DNA from: a virus
DNA length: 64,000 bases
Direction: 5' to 3' (one strand)
IMG/VR virus record: IMGVR_UViG_3300025423_000001
Location: 1-64,000 of that record
Positions within the stretch are counted from its first letter, which is position 1, and each line of letters opens with the position of its first letter. A program made the position numbers and the translations under genes. Below are positions 1-13,100 of the stretch, piece after piece. The notes beneath the pieces are model-generated. The model saw only the letters and a list, made by a program, of their open reading frames with translations. It had not been told where the DNA came from and did no database searches.

Positions 1-3000
1 ACACTGGTGACCTGGAGAAACAGCTCAAAAGCCTGACTGATTCACAGAAGACCCAAGCCGGCCACACTGAGGCTACGATAGCAGGCTATGCCAAAGATAA
101 CACTGACCACGAGTACAAGGCTAAGGCTGAGGAAGCTGTGATAAACCTTGACCATCTGGACGGGCTGTACAAGAAACTCCACCGCACATACTTTGACAAT
201 CACCAGCCTTTAAGCAAAGACGTGGTTGACCATCTGTTCGTGAGGCATGCCCAGCTCCATCTCGATGGGCAGGCCATCACACATGAGGAAGCAAGACTGG
301 CTGAGATGGAAGGCATACAGAACCTGTCATCCCTTGACGGTGCTGCCGGTATGGATGCCGCTGTGTCACAGTGGAATGCCCATGTGCAGTCTGCCAAAGC
401 CGTAGCTGACAACCTGAATAGCGACAGGGAGAAACTGCTCAAGGCTGTTGATAACTTGAAGAGTGATAAGCCGCAGGTTAAGGCCAAAGCCCAGGAGACT
501 ATCAAGGAACTAACAAACCAATACGCCCCTAAGGGCCTGTCTGATACAGCTGGCTTACAGGATTTGGCTGACAAGCTATCTAACCACATTGACAAGCACA
601 ACCAAGACATGAAGGATGCTAGGGACAAACTGGAGCAAGGCTCTGGTTATGCTGCCTGGAAAGAGGCCAACCCCGGTAAGAGCTTCAAAGACTACCAGGA
701 AACCATCATGCAGCACAGCCTATGGCAAGAAGATAAGAACGACCTCGAGACTGCCAAAGCCGTACATGCTATAGCCACAGATAACTTGAAAGACTTGATG
801 AAGGACACAGGTCGCCATGAACTGTACAAGCAGTTTGAGCAACGTAACCGTGAACTCGCCAAGCAGTGGGAAGACAAGGTGAAGGCTGAGAACACACAGG
901 ACTTCCGTAAGCGTATGGAAGACCAGAACTTTGCCAAGCTTACTCTTGAACAGAAACAAGCCGAGATGCACAAGTTGCAACAAACAGTACTTGACCTGAC
1001 CCGTGAAAGGAATGAAGCCTCTGCTGCTTATAACACAGCCAAGGACAAGCTGGCTGCCTTGAGGGATGAGAAAGGTTTCTTTGCCCGTGTCAACGATGAG
1101 ATAAAGCTCAAGGCTGAGATGACCAAGGCCAAGAAACGCATGGAAGCTCTGGACAAGAAACTTGACTTAGTCAAGGAACAACTCAGGCGTGTGGCTGATG
1201 CCGTTGATAAGGCTGGCACCAACGTGGCCAGAGCCGAGCATGTGGTGCAAACAGCTCCGGTGGATAGGACTGATGAGCCTCCTGTTCAAGAAGAAGAGCC
1301 GTTCACGGAGCCTGAACAAGAGCCTGAGAGTGAACAGCCTGAAGAAGAACCGGAGGACGAACACGCCGACCAGCCGCATGAACCTGGGCTGGAGGAAGAC
1401 GAAGACAAGCTACCTGAGGAATACACAGCCCTTGTACAGAAACTCGACCTCAATCCCCGGCAGAAAACTGAGCTTGCCCTGATAGAAGAGAATGCGTGGA
1501 AGAAGCTGCAACAGGCTGACACTAAGGAAAAGCAGGATGCTGTACTATTCCACCTACCCATCATGGACATGCAGAAGGCTAAAATCCCACACTTCGCTGA
1601 GGTGTACACAGCTCTTAGACAGTACCTGAAGCAAAGACTTGCAGACAACAAGGAACCTACCGCTGACCTACAGCCAGAGCCCCCAGCCCCTGTTCCACCC
1701 ACCAGCGAACCAGTTGAAGTTCCTAAGCCCCAGCCATCGGGACAGCCAGAGATGTACTCCGGTAAGCGTAACGAGCGTGGCATGCCTGGGGAGAAGACAC
1801 GCTGGGAGGACACTCCCAAGGTTGTGCAAGCCGGTACTGCCGTGGCCAGCGCTGACGTAGAGTACACAGAGATAACCAAGCCCAGTGGAGAGAAAGGGCT
1901 GAGGAATAAGGTAGCCGACACGGGACAGGTTGAACTAAACCAGAAGACCAGCCTCAGGCGGATGGTGCCAGGGGCTATCAGGGTTGGCGATAAGGTTAGG
2001 CTAGAGATGGATACCAGTGAGAAGAATGGCTTCAAATCCTACACGACCAGTGGCAAGATTGACCTTCACTCCAATGCCCATACCAACATTCCCATCAAGA
2101 TAATCCACGAGGCTACAGGCGAGCTGATAGGCTACCTGCACACCCAGGATTGGCTAAAGGAGAAGGGAAGGAACGTAGCCGAACATTATAAAGATGAGAA
2201 GGGTAATTCTGTCCCTGGTAATCCAGAACGCCAGCTAAAAGAGAATCTCGAGATACGCCAGAAGCTTGCCAGGCTCTATAACCTGAACCCTGATGCCGCT
2301 GTGCTTCACTCAGCCGTGGGGGAACGTACTGGCGGGCAGATATTGTATGCAGCTAAGTACGACCCTGCCACAGGCAAGACCAAGTACATCGAGAACAAGG
2401 TGGTGGATGCCATTCCCCAGCAAGGTTTAACCTATGCCACCGTGGACAGCAAGGGTAGAGTCTATACAGCCAAAGGACAGGAGCTGACAGGCGTGAAGCT
2501 TGCCAGCGACCCCGAAAAGCTAAAGGGAAGTGCCGTGGTACTGCTACCTTTGCCCAACGGAGAACATCACATGGAACCTATATGGACAGAAGCGCTTAAC
2601 CCATCACACATTCGTACTGTGGTTAAGGCGATTGAGACATACATGCTTGCAGGGATGAAAGACCCTTCCGCAGCAAGTACGCTGGCCAAGGTGAAAGAAC
2701 ATACAGGTTTTGACATCTCGACAGCGAAAGGGTTGGAGCATTTCATCGAACAGTATTTCACACACACCACAGGCTTTACCAAAGCCAATACCAGTTCAGC
2801 TGCCCCTGCTGACGTGGATGAAGAAGGCAACACATCCAAGGTACAGAAGTTCATGTTACACATACCTAAAAAGGGCGCACCACCGCAAGCCGGGATTGCC
2901 TTTGGGAACGTGTACCAGTCTGCCAGGATTGTGGACGGCAAGTTGAACCCAGAGTTCAGGCAGCTGCTGGAAAGTGAATTGGCCAAGCGTAACAGGATTG

Positions 3001-3629
3001 TGAACCTTGGCGGGGGTAAGATACGTGGCATCAATGAGCATACAAACCCTAACCTGAAGAATACCCCCTTCAACTCTGTGAGTATCTCTGAAGATGGAAA
3101 GGTAAGCTCTAAGGCTTTCAAGAACTATGACGACTACATGCGCCATCAAACCAGCACGGTTGTGGATGGCACCAACAAAGTAAGGATTGAGAACGACACC
3201 AACCCAGTGCTGAAAGGCAAAGAACACTACGTCTACTCAGCCAACAGCCAGGTGATTATAGACAAGGAAAGCTTGCTGAAAGAAGACTTAGCGCAGAAGG
3301 CTGTAGAATTACCAACTGAGAATATTGCTGAAGTGGGTGTTGTACATGAGCCTGAGGTTGTACCCGTGGAAGACATTGAACAGATAACTCCCAGCATCTT
3401 TGCTGGAGATGACGATGATGTGATTTCCAATGCCTCGAAACTGCCAACCACCGGTATTTTGAAAGTTGACGGGTATCCCATAGATTTGTCCTCTGTGAAC
3501 GAACTAATGACCATGGTACCGACTGATGAGCGTGAACCAGGTTTGACACCTGAAGATGTACTGGAACAGATGAGGCAGTCAGGGCTGTCAGCGATACCGG
3601 AAGGGTACAACCCGTTCAGAAAGTGTTAA
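1..3629 (+). CDS. Large late protein, coiled-coil with acidic linker (5' end missing)
   Basis: The frame is open from base 3 with no stop, so the gene begins before the window; the GTG at 138 is only the first in-window start. About 1,209 codons are visible. The first 380 residues are Lys/Glu/Ala-rich heptad-like helix, probably coiled coil. An acidic Glu/Pro-rich linker follows (about residues 380-430 counted from 138), then a more globular C-terminal half. No enzymatic motif was found. It ends in NPFRKC. Its position directly before the RNA-polymerase-like polyprotein, on the late strand, suggests a virion protein, possibly internal or ejected with the DNA as in other phages with giant virion proteins. 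That role is inference. The gene is certain, the function is not. Confidence 0.85.
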   Translation, partial: TGDLEKQLKSLTDSQKTQAGHTEATIAGYAKDNTDHEYKAKAEEAVINLDHLDGLYKKLHRTYFDNHQPLSKDVVDHLFVRHAQLHLDGQAITHEEARLAEMEGIQNLSSLDGAAGMDAAVSQWNAHVQSAKAVADNLNSDREKLLKAVDNLKSDKPQVKAKAQETIKELTNQYAPKGLSDTAGLQDLADKLSNHIDKHNQDMKDARDKLEQGSGYAAWKEANPGKSFKDYQETIMQHSLWQEDKNDLETAKAVHAIATDNLKDLMKDTGRHELYKQFEQRNRELAKQWEDKVKAENTQDFRKRMEDQNFAKLTLEQKQAEMHKLQQTVLDLTRERNEASAAYNTAKDKLAALRDEKGFFARVNDEIKLKAEMTKAKKRMEALDKKLDLVKEQLRRVADAVDKAGTNVARAEHVVQTAPVDRTDEPPVQEEEPFTEPEQEPESEQPEEEPEDEHADQPHEPGLEEDEDKLPEEYTALVQKLDLNPRQKTELALIEENAWKKLQQADTKEKQDAVLFHLPIMDMQKAKIPHFAEVYTALRQYLKQRLADNKEPTADLQPEPPAPVPPTSEPVEVPKPQPSGQPEMYSGKRNERGMPGEKTRWEDTPKVVQAGTAVASADVEYTEITKPSGEKGLRNKVADTGQVELNQKTSLRRMVPGAIRVGDKVRLEMDTSEKNGFKSYTTSGKIDLHSNAHTNIPIKIIHEATGELIGYLHTQDWLKEKGRNVAEHYKDEKGNSVPGNPERQLKENLEIRQKLARLYNLNPDAAVLHSAVGERTGGQILYAAKYDPATGKTKYIENKVVDAIPQQGLTYATVDSKGRVYTAKGQELTGVKLASDPEKLKGSAVVLLPLPNGEHHMEPIWTEALNPSHIRTVVKAIETYMLAGMKDPSAASTLAKVKEHTGFDISTAKGLEHFIEQYFTHTTGFTKANTSSAAPADVDEEGNTSKVQKFMLHIPKKGAPPQAGIAFGNVYQSARIVDGKLNPEFRQLLESELAKRNRIVNLGGGKIRGINEHTNPNLKNTPFNSVSISEDGKVSSKAFKNYDDYMRHQTSTVVDGTNKVRIENDTNPVLKGKEHYVYSANSQVIIDKESLLKEDLAQKAVELPTENIAEVGVVHEPEVVPVEDIEQITPSIFAGDDDDVISNASKLPTTGILKVDGYPIDLSSVNELMTMVPTDEREPGLTPEDVLEQMRQSGLSAIPEGYNPFRKC

Positions 3630-3644
3630 ACCTTAACTCAATAT

Positions 3645-4088
3645 ATGAAACGACTCTCAGTAGTGTTAATGCTTGCATTTACAAGTATCTACGCACATAG
3701 CCAACTAATTTTCTCAGTAAAACATTACCAAGCTCCTATAATGTATGCCAAAATTGTAGTACAGGGAAAACCAACTTATAATCGGCCTTGGGGTAAAAAC
3801 GTATTTGTTGACTATGACACACTGTTTAAGTCGTATCAATTATTGTACATGAATGAAGAAGGTGAGGTAGAGAAATTAAGATTTAAATATATCACTACAG
3901 AGAAAGAGCGTATTTATAACAGTATTCCAGACCTTGTTCGAGAAGAACAAACAACTGGAGATATTGGTTTATGGTACGTATTCAATACATTAAGCATTGA
4001 TGGTAGACTATCTTTTTTGAACTACGCAAGCACAATAGCTGATGGAGAGAAGTGGATAATTGTCGATAACAACACGTTGATACAATAA
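3645..4088 (+). CDS. Small exported hypothetical protein (moron-like)
   Basis: A 147-residue protein with a clear Sec signal peptide: MKR, a hydrophobic stretch to about residue 15, then AHSQ as a likely cleavage site. The mature part is Tyr/Val/Lys-rich with no recognised domain. The DNA is visibly richer in A/T than both neighbours, which are giant late genes on the same strand, and the gene sits 15 bp after one and 45 bp before the other. This looks like recent single-gene acquisition. Export would place it in the periplasm or envelope of the host, where superinfection exclusion or host-surface change is a common theme for such genes; this role is a guess. Confidence 0.8.
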   Translation: MKRLSVVLMLAFTSIYAHSQLIFSVKHYQAPIMYAKIVVQGKPTYNRPWGKNVFVDYDTLFKSYQLLYMNEEGEVEKLRFKYITTEKERIYNSIPDLVREEQTTGDIGLWYVFNTLSIDGRLSFLNYASTIADGEKWIIVDNNTLIQ

Positions 4089-4133
4089 CCACATTCTACT
4101 CTAAATTAATCCAAATATCCAAATCTCTATCCT

Positions 4134-7100
4134 ATGAATTGCAATAAAGTAGCCGTACCCGGCACAGACACGCCATCCCTGCTGTATGCAGGTCTCGAAC
4201 AGAAGTACGGTGAAGACCGGGCTTTACAAGTGTGGGCTTGGGCACACCAGCGTAACTGGGCCGAGCACGATGAACACGGTGAGCCGACACTGGCCGCCGT
4301 GGAAGCTGCATTACCACAGCCTAAGGCTGAGGATGAAATTGTCAATGCTGCTAAAGAAGAGGAGCCAAAGGACTACGCCCATATCGCCCAGCCAGAACCC
4401 AATCCCCTCGACATCAATCCTGCCGTACTCGACAAGCAGCTCGAACTTACCACTGTGAAGCTACCTGATGGAGGTTACTGGGAAGCCAGCAAGCAGGAGC
4501 AGGTGGTGGATACTATACAATACGGGTTATTCAACACTTTTCCTAAAGCCATGACAGATGCTGCCGTACAGGAGCAGATTAAGGCTAAGGGCCAGACAAC
4601 ACTCAGCTACGTCAAGGATGAGATACTCAAGGGCTTCAAGAAAATGCGTGACCAGTACGCCAACATTGAAGCCAACAAAAACTCCAAGGTAACACCTACG
4701 GCTGTGACAAAGGAAAGGCTCAACTCCCTCAACGCCATCATTCACAGCTTCGACACCCCTCGAGGTTTCTGGCATTTCACCATGGAGCGCCTGAAGAACA
4801 TGGGCATCGAGTTCAAGAGTGACGGTACCCTCGAAGAAGGCATCAAGCCTGAGACGCTGGAAGCTATGAACAACGAGGCTTACGAAAAAACTGGGGATGC
4901 CAGCAAAGAGATAGACTTGCAAGACAGTACAGGGGTGAGAGACCACTTTGTAGACAGTTTTGGGATAAACCAAAAACAAACCACATCAACCCTAATGAAA
5001 ATGTTGATGGGAAATGTGGAACAAAGCAAGTTCTCTGACACAGCCAACTTACGTACTACTCAGATTACAACAGCTAATCCTGAAACTCGCAAAGCTATTT
5101 TAGCCGGTAAGAAAACTGACCTTATTTTATCCTCATACCTTAGCAAGGAAAGATGGAAAGGGCCAGAACCCATATTTGCCAAAGATACCATCAACCAAGA
5201 AGCTACCCCAGAAGAAAAGCGCCGAGGCACACAGGTAATGACTAAGATTGACGGTGTGACAGCCAGGCTTTCTGCAGGCAATGCACTGACAGAGGCAGAC
5301 TTAACACCGGACTTTGTAAATAGAATTGAACGCGAGGAGGACTATACACCACAGGTTGGCGACATCCCCATGCACATCACGCTGTACCCGAAAGGCACTA
5401 CAGACCTCGTGCCAGAGAAGAACTTCCTCAACCTCAACCGTGTGGCAGACTTCAACGAGATGTATGCTGCCACGATGGGGCACTTGGTTGGTATGGAGCC
5501 TAACTTCCAAGGCTACCTGAAAGCACTCAAGGAAGCTCCCATACCCAACCTACGAAAACTAGCTGAGAAATTGGAGAAGCAACCCGTGCACATACAGAAC
5601 CAGTTCGTGCAGGCATTCTCCGGCCAATACCGTAAGATGCAGATGGTGCTGGTACGCAAGGCTGACACCGGGTTCCTCGAGAGCCGTGTGATAGACAGTA
5701 ACCAGGGTAACGAGCTGAACTCCATCATCAATATTTGGAAGGAAAACCAGAAGGCTAACGAAGACCTCTGGACTACCGACGCGAATGGCAAGAAGATAAT
5801 CAACAAGGCCAACGTGGCCGGACTGTGGAAGGAACTCAAGGCGCTGAACAACACTTTCCGTGACAGCGACAGGAAGACACAGGAATGGAAAGAGCAGGCC
5901 CGTGCCTTGTTCAAGAAGACGTTGGACATGAACGGCATCCATCTCTCAGACGAGGCTATGACCTACCTCTGGGACAAGTTTGGCAAGGGTGAGAGGCTGA
6001 ACAAGAACTCCACACTCAGCCTGATAGGGGATGGCTTCACACAGGAAGGCAAGCCCAACAGTATGGCCGAGGCACTGATTGCCCGCATGAACGGCAAGCT
6101 TGATAACGACGGCGAAGGTGAGGAAGGAGATGTAGACGAGGACGCTTACAAGGTGAACAACCCTATCTACACGGAGCAGAGCAGCATGAAGTGGCTGGCT
6201 GCGGCAGAAGCCAAGTTCGCCAAAAACATCCACACCAACACATTCAAAAATTCAGAAGGCAAGACGATATACGGCTATGGCTTTAACACAGCCTTGAGCC
6301 ATGCAGTACGCAGGTTTAATGAAGACCCTGCTGCTTACAAGGCCACCATGTCCGAGTCTCCATACAACTACAGAAGTTGGCTCTTCAGCCATAAGAAAGG
6401 CATCGAACTATCTTACATGGACGGGCTGCGTAATGAATACGGAGAAGGGGACAAGGAAGGCGTGACCCGTACAGACATGAGTGACAGGGAACAATGGGCT
6501 ACAGTGCTGGCTCTATTCCAGTCGGGTAGGTTTGTGAGCCTTACACACTCGGACAAGACTACAAGCCCTGTGTTTGGCGGGGGCATCCTTATGAGCCCGG
6601 AATACGTGATAGACAAGGATACCAACGGCTCCCCAGCATTCTCCACTAACGTGATTGACGACATCTACCAGCATGTGTTCTTGGCTGAGCACGAAAGGAT
6701 GCAGTCACAGGCTGCACACAACATCAAGAACTACGACATAGCCAAAGACCTGTTCTACTTGCTACCCATCTTTAACAGGGAAAGTATGCAGGAGATGGTA
6801 AAGGAAGGAAGAATTAGCCAAGGCCACTACAATACCATCTGGGGACAAGACGGAACTATCAACGGCGTAGACACACAAAACTTTGCACCAGCAGTTAAAG
6901 CCATCATCAAAAGCCATCTGGATGAGATGGTTGAGCAAACATTACAGACTTGGCAAGATAGCAAGCTGTTAGATGGCCGGATACCACTGACTGATAAGTA
7001 CACACGCAGGCTGCTGCAGTATATGGATGTGCACCCCAGCGGGAAGGAATGGTGGAAAAAACCTCTTGACAAACGTACATGGAAAGATTCCATAGACACT

Positions 7101-10100
7101 CTCATTCCCACCGATGTTGTAAGAAGTTCCGCACTTAGCATGGTTGCCATGCACTACACAGCCAATGCCTTCCTCATCAACACAGGGCTGACACAGGCAT
7201 TCTTTGGAGACCCGGCCATGGCCTTTAAACCTGGCAAGCAGGATATGACAACCGTGGAGAAAGATGGTATGAAAGTGAAACAGGTAGCCGAAGGACGGCA
7301 AGAAGCCGTTGTACTGGCAGCCTTAGACCAATATGGCAAAAGGCTGGCTAAGGACATAGCTCCCGGCGCTGACAGGGACTACTCCGACAACCCCCACTAT
7401 TCAGCCATCACCGTGGCAGATTACGAGCCGATAGCTAAAGAGTTGGCCGGTGTGCCCGGGTATGAAAAAGGCGTGGCCGGTACAGACGCCCAAGAACTAA
7501 TTACCACAGCCGAGAAGCTGTATGGCCTATGGAAAGATGGTAAGATTGACAAGCCTACGTACGACCGTGGCATCAACATAATCGAGGCTGCCAAGGGCGG
7601 CTTCTATACATTTGAGAATGACCCGCAACTCAAGGGCCTCATCTTCCAAGCTGGCAAGCCCATGGTTGGGGGAATGGTGGCAGACGGAGACGTAATGCGC
7701 TATGACTACGTGAAATCTTCTGATGTTGCCTTGTACCCGCCAATGACAGCAGGGCGTGAGATTGACAAGCTACGCACAGCCATGGAAACCCAAAAGATTG
7801 ACAGGCTGGCTTACTCCTCAGCCAAAAAGATTGGTGCGCCTAAGGATGCTGTAAGTCTATTCTCCAAAGATGGTACCATAGATGAGAAAGTATTCAAATC
7901 TCCTGAGTGGCAGGCTTCTGTGCAGAAACTTGATAGGGCTAACATGCGTATCCAGCAAGAAATTGTACATGAACCGGATAAAGCCCATGTGCTTATTGTA
8001 AGTCAGATGAATAAGAACCTTACAGAACATTTGGCAACTATAAGAGGATTATTAGACTATAAAGGGGAACATATTACCGGCGCAAGGTTAAGGCAGATAA
8101 AGGAGGATTTAGTCAATCAAATGACTGAAAAAAATCATCAACACTTTCTTGAACAAACAGGCGCTGATGAAAGAGCAGATGGCTCTGTCTATCTCAAAGC
8201 CCCACGCAAGTTCTACAAGGTACTGGCTGAAGAAGCTGCTACTGGAGCTGGGTACGGGAACAACGACTTGCTCCAGCTATCCTCTTTCCTTGATGGCAAA
8301 GATGAGCTAACAGTTCCCCTTTATCTCGCAGCCAGCGCCAGCAAGTTCGAGGCTAAAATGATGAGCATGATACAGAAGATTGTCAAAATCAAAGTACCAG
8401 GCCACAGCTTTGTACAGGCATCTTCTGCTGGCTTCGGACGCATCACCACAGATGAAGGGCTGGATAAGAGTGGCATCACATGGGTAGGAGAGCCGTTGAA
8501 AAGTGAGTTGCAGACAGCAAGACAGGACGGTGAAGGTAAGACCATCCCTGCCCAGATACTTGTCTCCTCAGCCCACTTTAAGCGTATCATGGGACAGGAC
8601 ATCAAGGACTTCATCAAAGATGGCAAACTCGAATTGAGCGATGACCAGAAGAAGATGATGCAAATGGTGCTAGCCCGTATCCCCAACCAAGGGCATTCTT
8701 CCATGCTTGTGGCCGAGATTGCTGGCTTCTTGCCAGAGACCATGGCTGACACGATGATGGTGCCGATGGCCATCACCAAGCAGATGGGTTCTGACTTTGA
8801 CGTGGACAAGGTGTACACTTACAACCGCACGCCGCACGGTGGGCTAGAGAACGACTACTTTGATGTGCACTGGAGTGTACTGACACACCCGGAGATGTAC
8901 CAGAGCATGATGAAACCGCTGGACATTGACGACGCCAAGGAAGAAGCCAAGCTGCTGGCTGACAAGAAAACCAGCATGAACTACTTCTCACCAGCCTACC
9001 AGATGCAGGACTTCCAGTCTATGAAGGGTGCCAAGGTGCTTGTGGGGCAGACTTCACTGGCACTGACACACAACGCTGAGGTGCAGAATAAAGACCTGCC
9101 ACTTATCACCAAGACACCTGAAGGAGACAAACAGGCTTCCATCGTGGTACTGGATGATGATGGCAAAGAGCTGCACTTGACACACCTATCTGGGTATGGG
9201 GTGAGCACTTACACTAACAGCAAAGGCGAGAAGCTGCAACGCTCCAAGTCTGACAACATACAGATACAGCAGTCCGAATCTGTTGACCATGCTAATAACA
9301 GGATAGTAGACAAGTTGAACTTGACGCCAGATACATGGACGGCTTCCAATGCTATCAGCCGGTTACAAAGTCGAGACAATGGCACACCAGGTAAGGAAGA
9401 CTTTGAACCAGGCCAAGCGCTGCCATTCAGTTTCAACGCCCGCCTGCTTATGCAGCCTATCATACGAGAATTCTCCAAGGAGATGAGTGTAAGCAACGAC
9501 AGCCTTTCCAACAAGTTCATACCGAATGTAAAGCTATCTGTATTTGATGGGCTAAGAAACAAATACATGACTGAACTCAAGATAGAACTTAGTGGTAAGC
9601 GCAAAGAACTGGAGGCTATTGAGAAGCCTGAGGACAAGGCAGCCATGCTGAAGACTATTACTGATGAACCACTGCCAGAGCATATACAAGACATTGTGGA
9701 CAACCACAAATTTAATCCCGAAGGTTTGCATGAGACATTCCTGATGGGTCAGAAGGCCAAACCTGAAGCAGAGTTCTACGCCCGTCAGCTTGCAGCTCTA
9801 TCCTTGTATGAGCAGTTCGATGGGGTAGGCTCTCAGATTGTAACCTTACAGAGCGTCATGAGCCAGAATACACGTGGAGCTGGGGCCAACATGCTGGATG
9901 CCTGGAACGTAGTGGAGAAGAGAGCTAAGCTCGGCACTAACATCTCCGAGCCAATCCTACTGGGCAACACACAGTCTTTGTTTGGCAACAATGAAGTAGG
10001 CACCACATACGCACGTACCATCGGTACAGCTACATCCCTCTACCATGATATACTCCCATACCACAAGATACTGCCACTCTACGGCTATGTACAGGAGCAG

Positions 10101-13100
10101 GCTGGTAGGGGTGGGGTAGATATGAGCCCTAAGAACAAGTCCACCATATTCCGTGCACTTAAGCATTTCATGTACTCCCACTCAGAGCTTGGCTTGTACA
10201 CAGATGCGCAGAATGAAAGAACACGCCTGCTGTTCTCCGGTGAAGGCAGGCAGAGCCTTGCTGCCCGTGTGCAGGAGGCCAAGATGACTTGGGGACGGAA
10301 CGACCACTTGCTGGCAAGGCTCAGCACAGACATCAACCTTGATGGCCAGGCCCCAGATAGGGTAGAGTACTCAGCTTCTAAGGTGATGGATGGCAACGAA
10401 CAGATTGAGAATGAACGCTCGTGGCTCTCAGGTTTAAAAAGCGAAGACCCCAAGGTACGTGGGTTGTTCGAGGACTTGATACGCTACAACTATGTGACAG
10501 GCGGCTTACAGAATGCACGCAACTTCGTCAAGTTCATTCCGTGGGCTGCGATAGAAGGCTCAGGCATTGCCGCAGGGCTGAGAAGCTTGGACAGTAGGCT
10601 TGCCAACGCGGCAGCCAGCCGTGCACTCCGTGAGCAGATATTCCAGCACAACCCAGAGATGGCCAGGCAGTTGTCCAGAGACATGAGTGAGACAGACAGG
10701 CCGTTGAAGAAAGGTAAAAGGCCGGGTACCACGTTCTCGCTCGACAGGCCAATAGAGGGAGGTAACAACAGAGCTAAGAGTATGCTCGTGGAAGTGACAG
10801 GGCCGGATGGTAAAAAGATTACCACATTACCTGATTACGTGAGCTATCGTGACGGCAAAGACATGCGCCTGTACAAGGCTGTAGAATGGGGACAGAAAGT
10901 AGTCTATAGGCAGATTGACACCCTTGGGGATAAGAAAGCCGGGATAGTTGAATACGCAGCCAATGCCACACGTGAGGTACGCTCGTTGGTAAAGGCTAAC
11001 CGTGTACCTGACGAACCGGCCCTGATACGTGGCGAGAAGATAGAGAACAAGAGCATAGCCCAGAAAGTGATGGGGCAAGTTGGCTTACCTGAGACTGAAG
11101 GTGGCCATGCAGATTTACACACAGCCCTACAAAGGATTTCTGTAGACCCTGAGCAGCCTGAGTACATTAGCACCATGGCCGGCATGCTTAGCAAGCTCCA
11201 GCGCAATGTGGTGGAGGATACAGCTTACTCATCTCTGTTCAAGCTGGATAAAGAATTCTCCTTACGTGTGGCAGACCTCGGCACTGGAGACAGGGCAAGA
11301 TTTGACAGTATTGGCAACTCCATGGTTATTAACTCCCAAGGGCTGAGTGACAAAACCAGTGCTGCCCAGGACATCATCCACGAGACGATGCACTACCACA
11401 CCGGCCTGCTTTACGCAGCCTATGAAGGGCCGGAGATGTGGGAGCGGAAAGGATACAGTGAAGGGCTGAAGAAGAAGCTTGGGCAGGTACGCGAGATGAT
11501 AGATAATAACCCAGACTTCAAGAAGAAATTGGATGCGCTGGATAAAGTGCGCAAAGAAGCTTACGAAGAGTTCAGCCAACGCGTAATCAATCGAATTGGC
11601 ATGGACAGGTGGAAAGCTGAGACATCTAAGAACGAAGGGCAGTTCGGCATTCTACACTACGCCTTATCCAGCCCGACAGAATTCATAGCACACTTGTTTA
11701 CACACAGGCAGACAATGGATTTCTTGAACGGCTTGCCTGCCAACAAAGAAGGACGTGGATTGCTGGAACGTGTAACTGACGCACTCAAAAACATCTGGGC
11801 CCATTTATCGAAGGCACTGGGCATCAAGCAGGGTAGCAAGATGGAAGAAGCAGCAGCCCACGCCATAGACATACTTACACATAGCCAGCTGTCTAAGGCT
11901 GATATGTTTGATAGCACTGCTGCAGATTTAAGCTTGATGAATGCCAGCATTTGGAACGCAGCCAAGAACCCATTCAAAGCAGATGACACACCTATAGGAA
12001 GATTGAAAGGTAAGCTGGAGGAAGAACGCCGCTCTCTTATTGGCAGCCAGACAGGATTGAAAGACCCAACCACCAGGGACGAGCTGAGAAGAAGGATTGA
12101 AACATTGAAAGCCCAACATGAAGACTTGTCAGAAACAGCCGATTTGCAACGTATCCCTGTCATAGCCAAAGAACATCTTGATTGGGTGCAAAGAGTGCTT
12201 GAAAGAGAGAACCCTTCACGCAACGAACTTACTGCTGCCAACAGCCTTGCCAACCTGTGGGCGTATGCAGACACCATAGACTCAACGCTGACAGGCCGGG
12301 CAGTAGAGGCTATCCGCAACCTTGTACCCAAGATGAAAGACTTGATGATACAGGAAAGTGGTGGAAGCCTGAGTGCTGCCAGCTTTGACCAGATGCAAGA
12401 CTCGGCTGCAATAGAGGCTTATCTCCGTTCGGCCAACCAATCAGCCAAGAACAAACCGGTACAGTGGCTCTCGACTTACATCGAAAAGGCTGTGCATGGG
12501 GAAGATGAAGAAGTGCGCCGTAATCACATCGCACACATGGAATTGAAAAAAGACATGGTGGAATGGGGTAAGTCACACGGTATGGGATTGAAAGAAGTAT
12601 ATGGTAAACTAACCCGGAATGAAAGCAAAGCCTGGGGTCTTGTTACAGAACACAGCCAAACCTGGGACGATTGGAGGGAAGAGTTGCAGAACAAACGCAA
12701 TGGTGCCATCCGTGCAATAGACACCAACCAAGGGCTGACTGATGCTGAAAAGGCCACCCACCGTAAGCGTGTGTGGGATAAGTTTTGGGCTGATACCCGT
12801 GAGAAGTCTGTGTTTGTGGATACACGTAAGTTCTTTGACCCGATGACCGGGGAACTGAAGGCTGGCGAAGACTTTGACAAAGCTCATACCGCTCTTGTCA
12901 AGGAGCTTGGTGCAGATAGGGCTGATAGGCTGGTGAAGGAAGCACAGGAGAAGTACAAGAAGTACGTGGAGGACAGAACTATCCGTATGCAAGGGTTGGA
13001 TATGGACTACGAACGAGATATTGCCATTGTGGATGCCATGCCTGAGGGTACCCCTGAGCAGAAAGCTGCCAAGGACGCGGCCCGTAAGGATGTGCAAGAG

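Noticed and set aside
1286-2035. 249-codon open frame antisense to the first large gene
   Set aside because: Ser/Cys/Leu-rich translation, antisense to a clearly coding frame with no control signals; typical shadow of a codon-biased gene.
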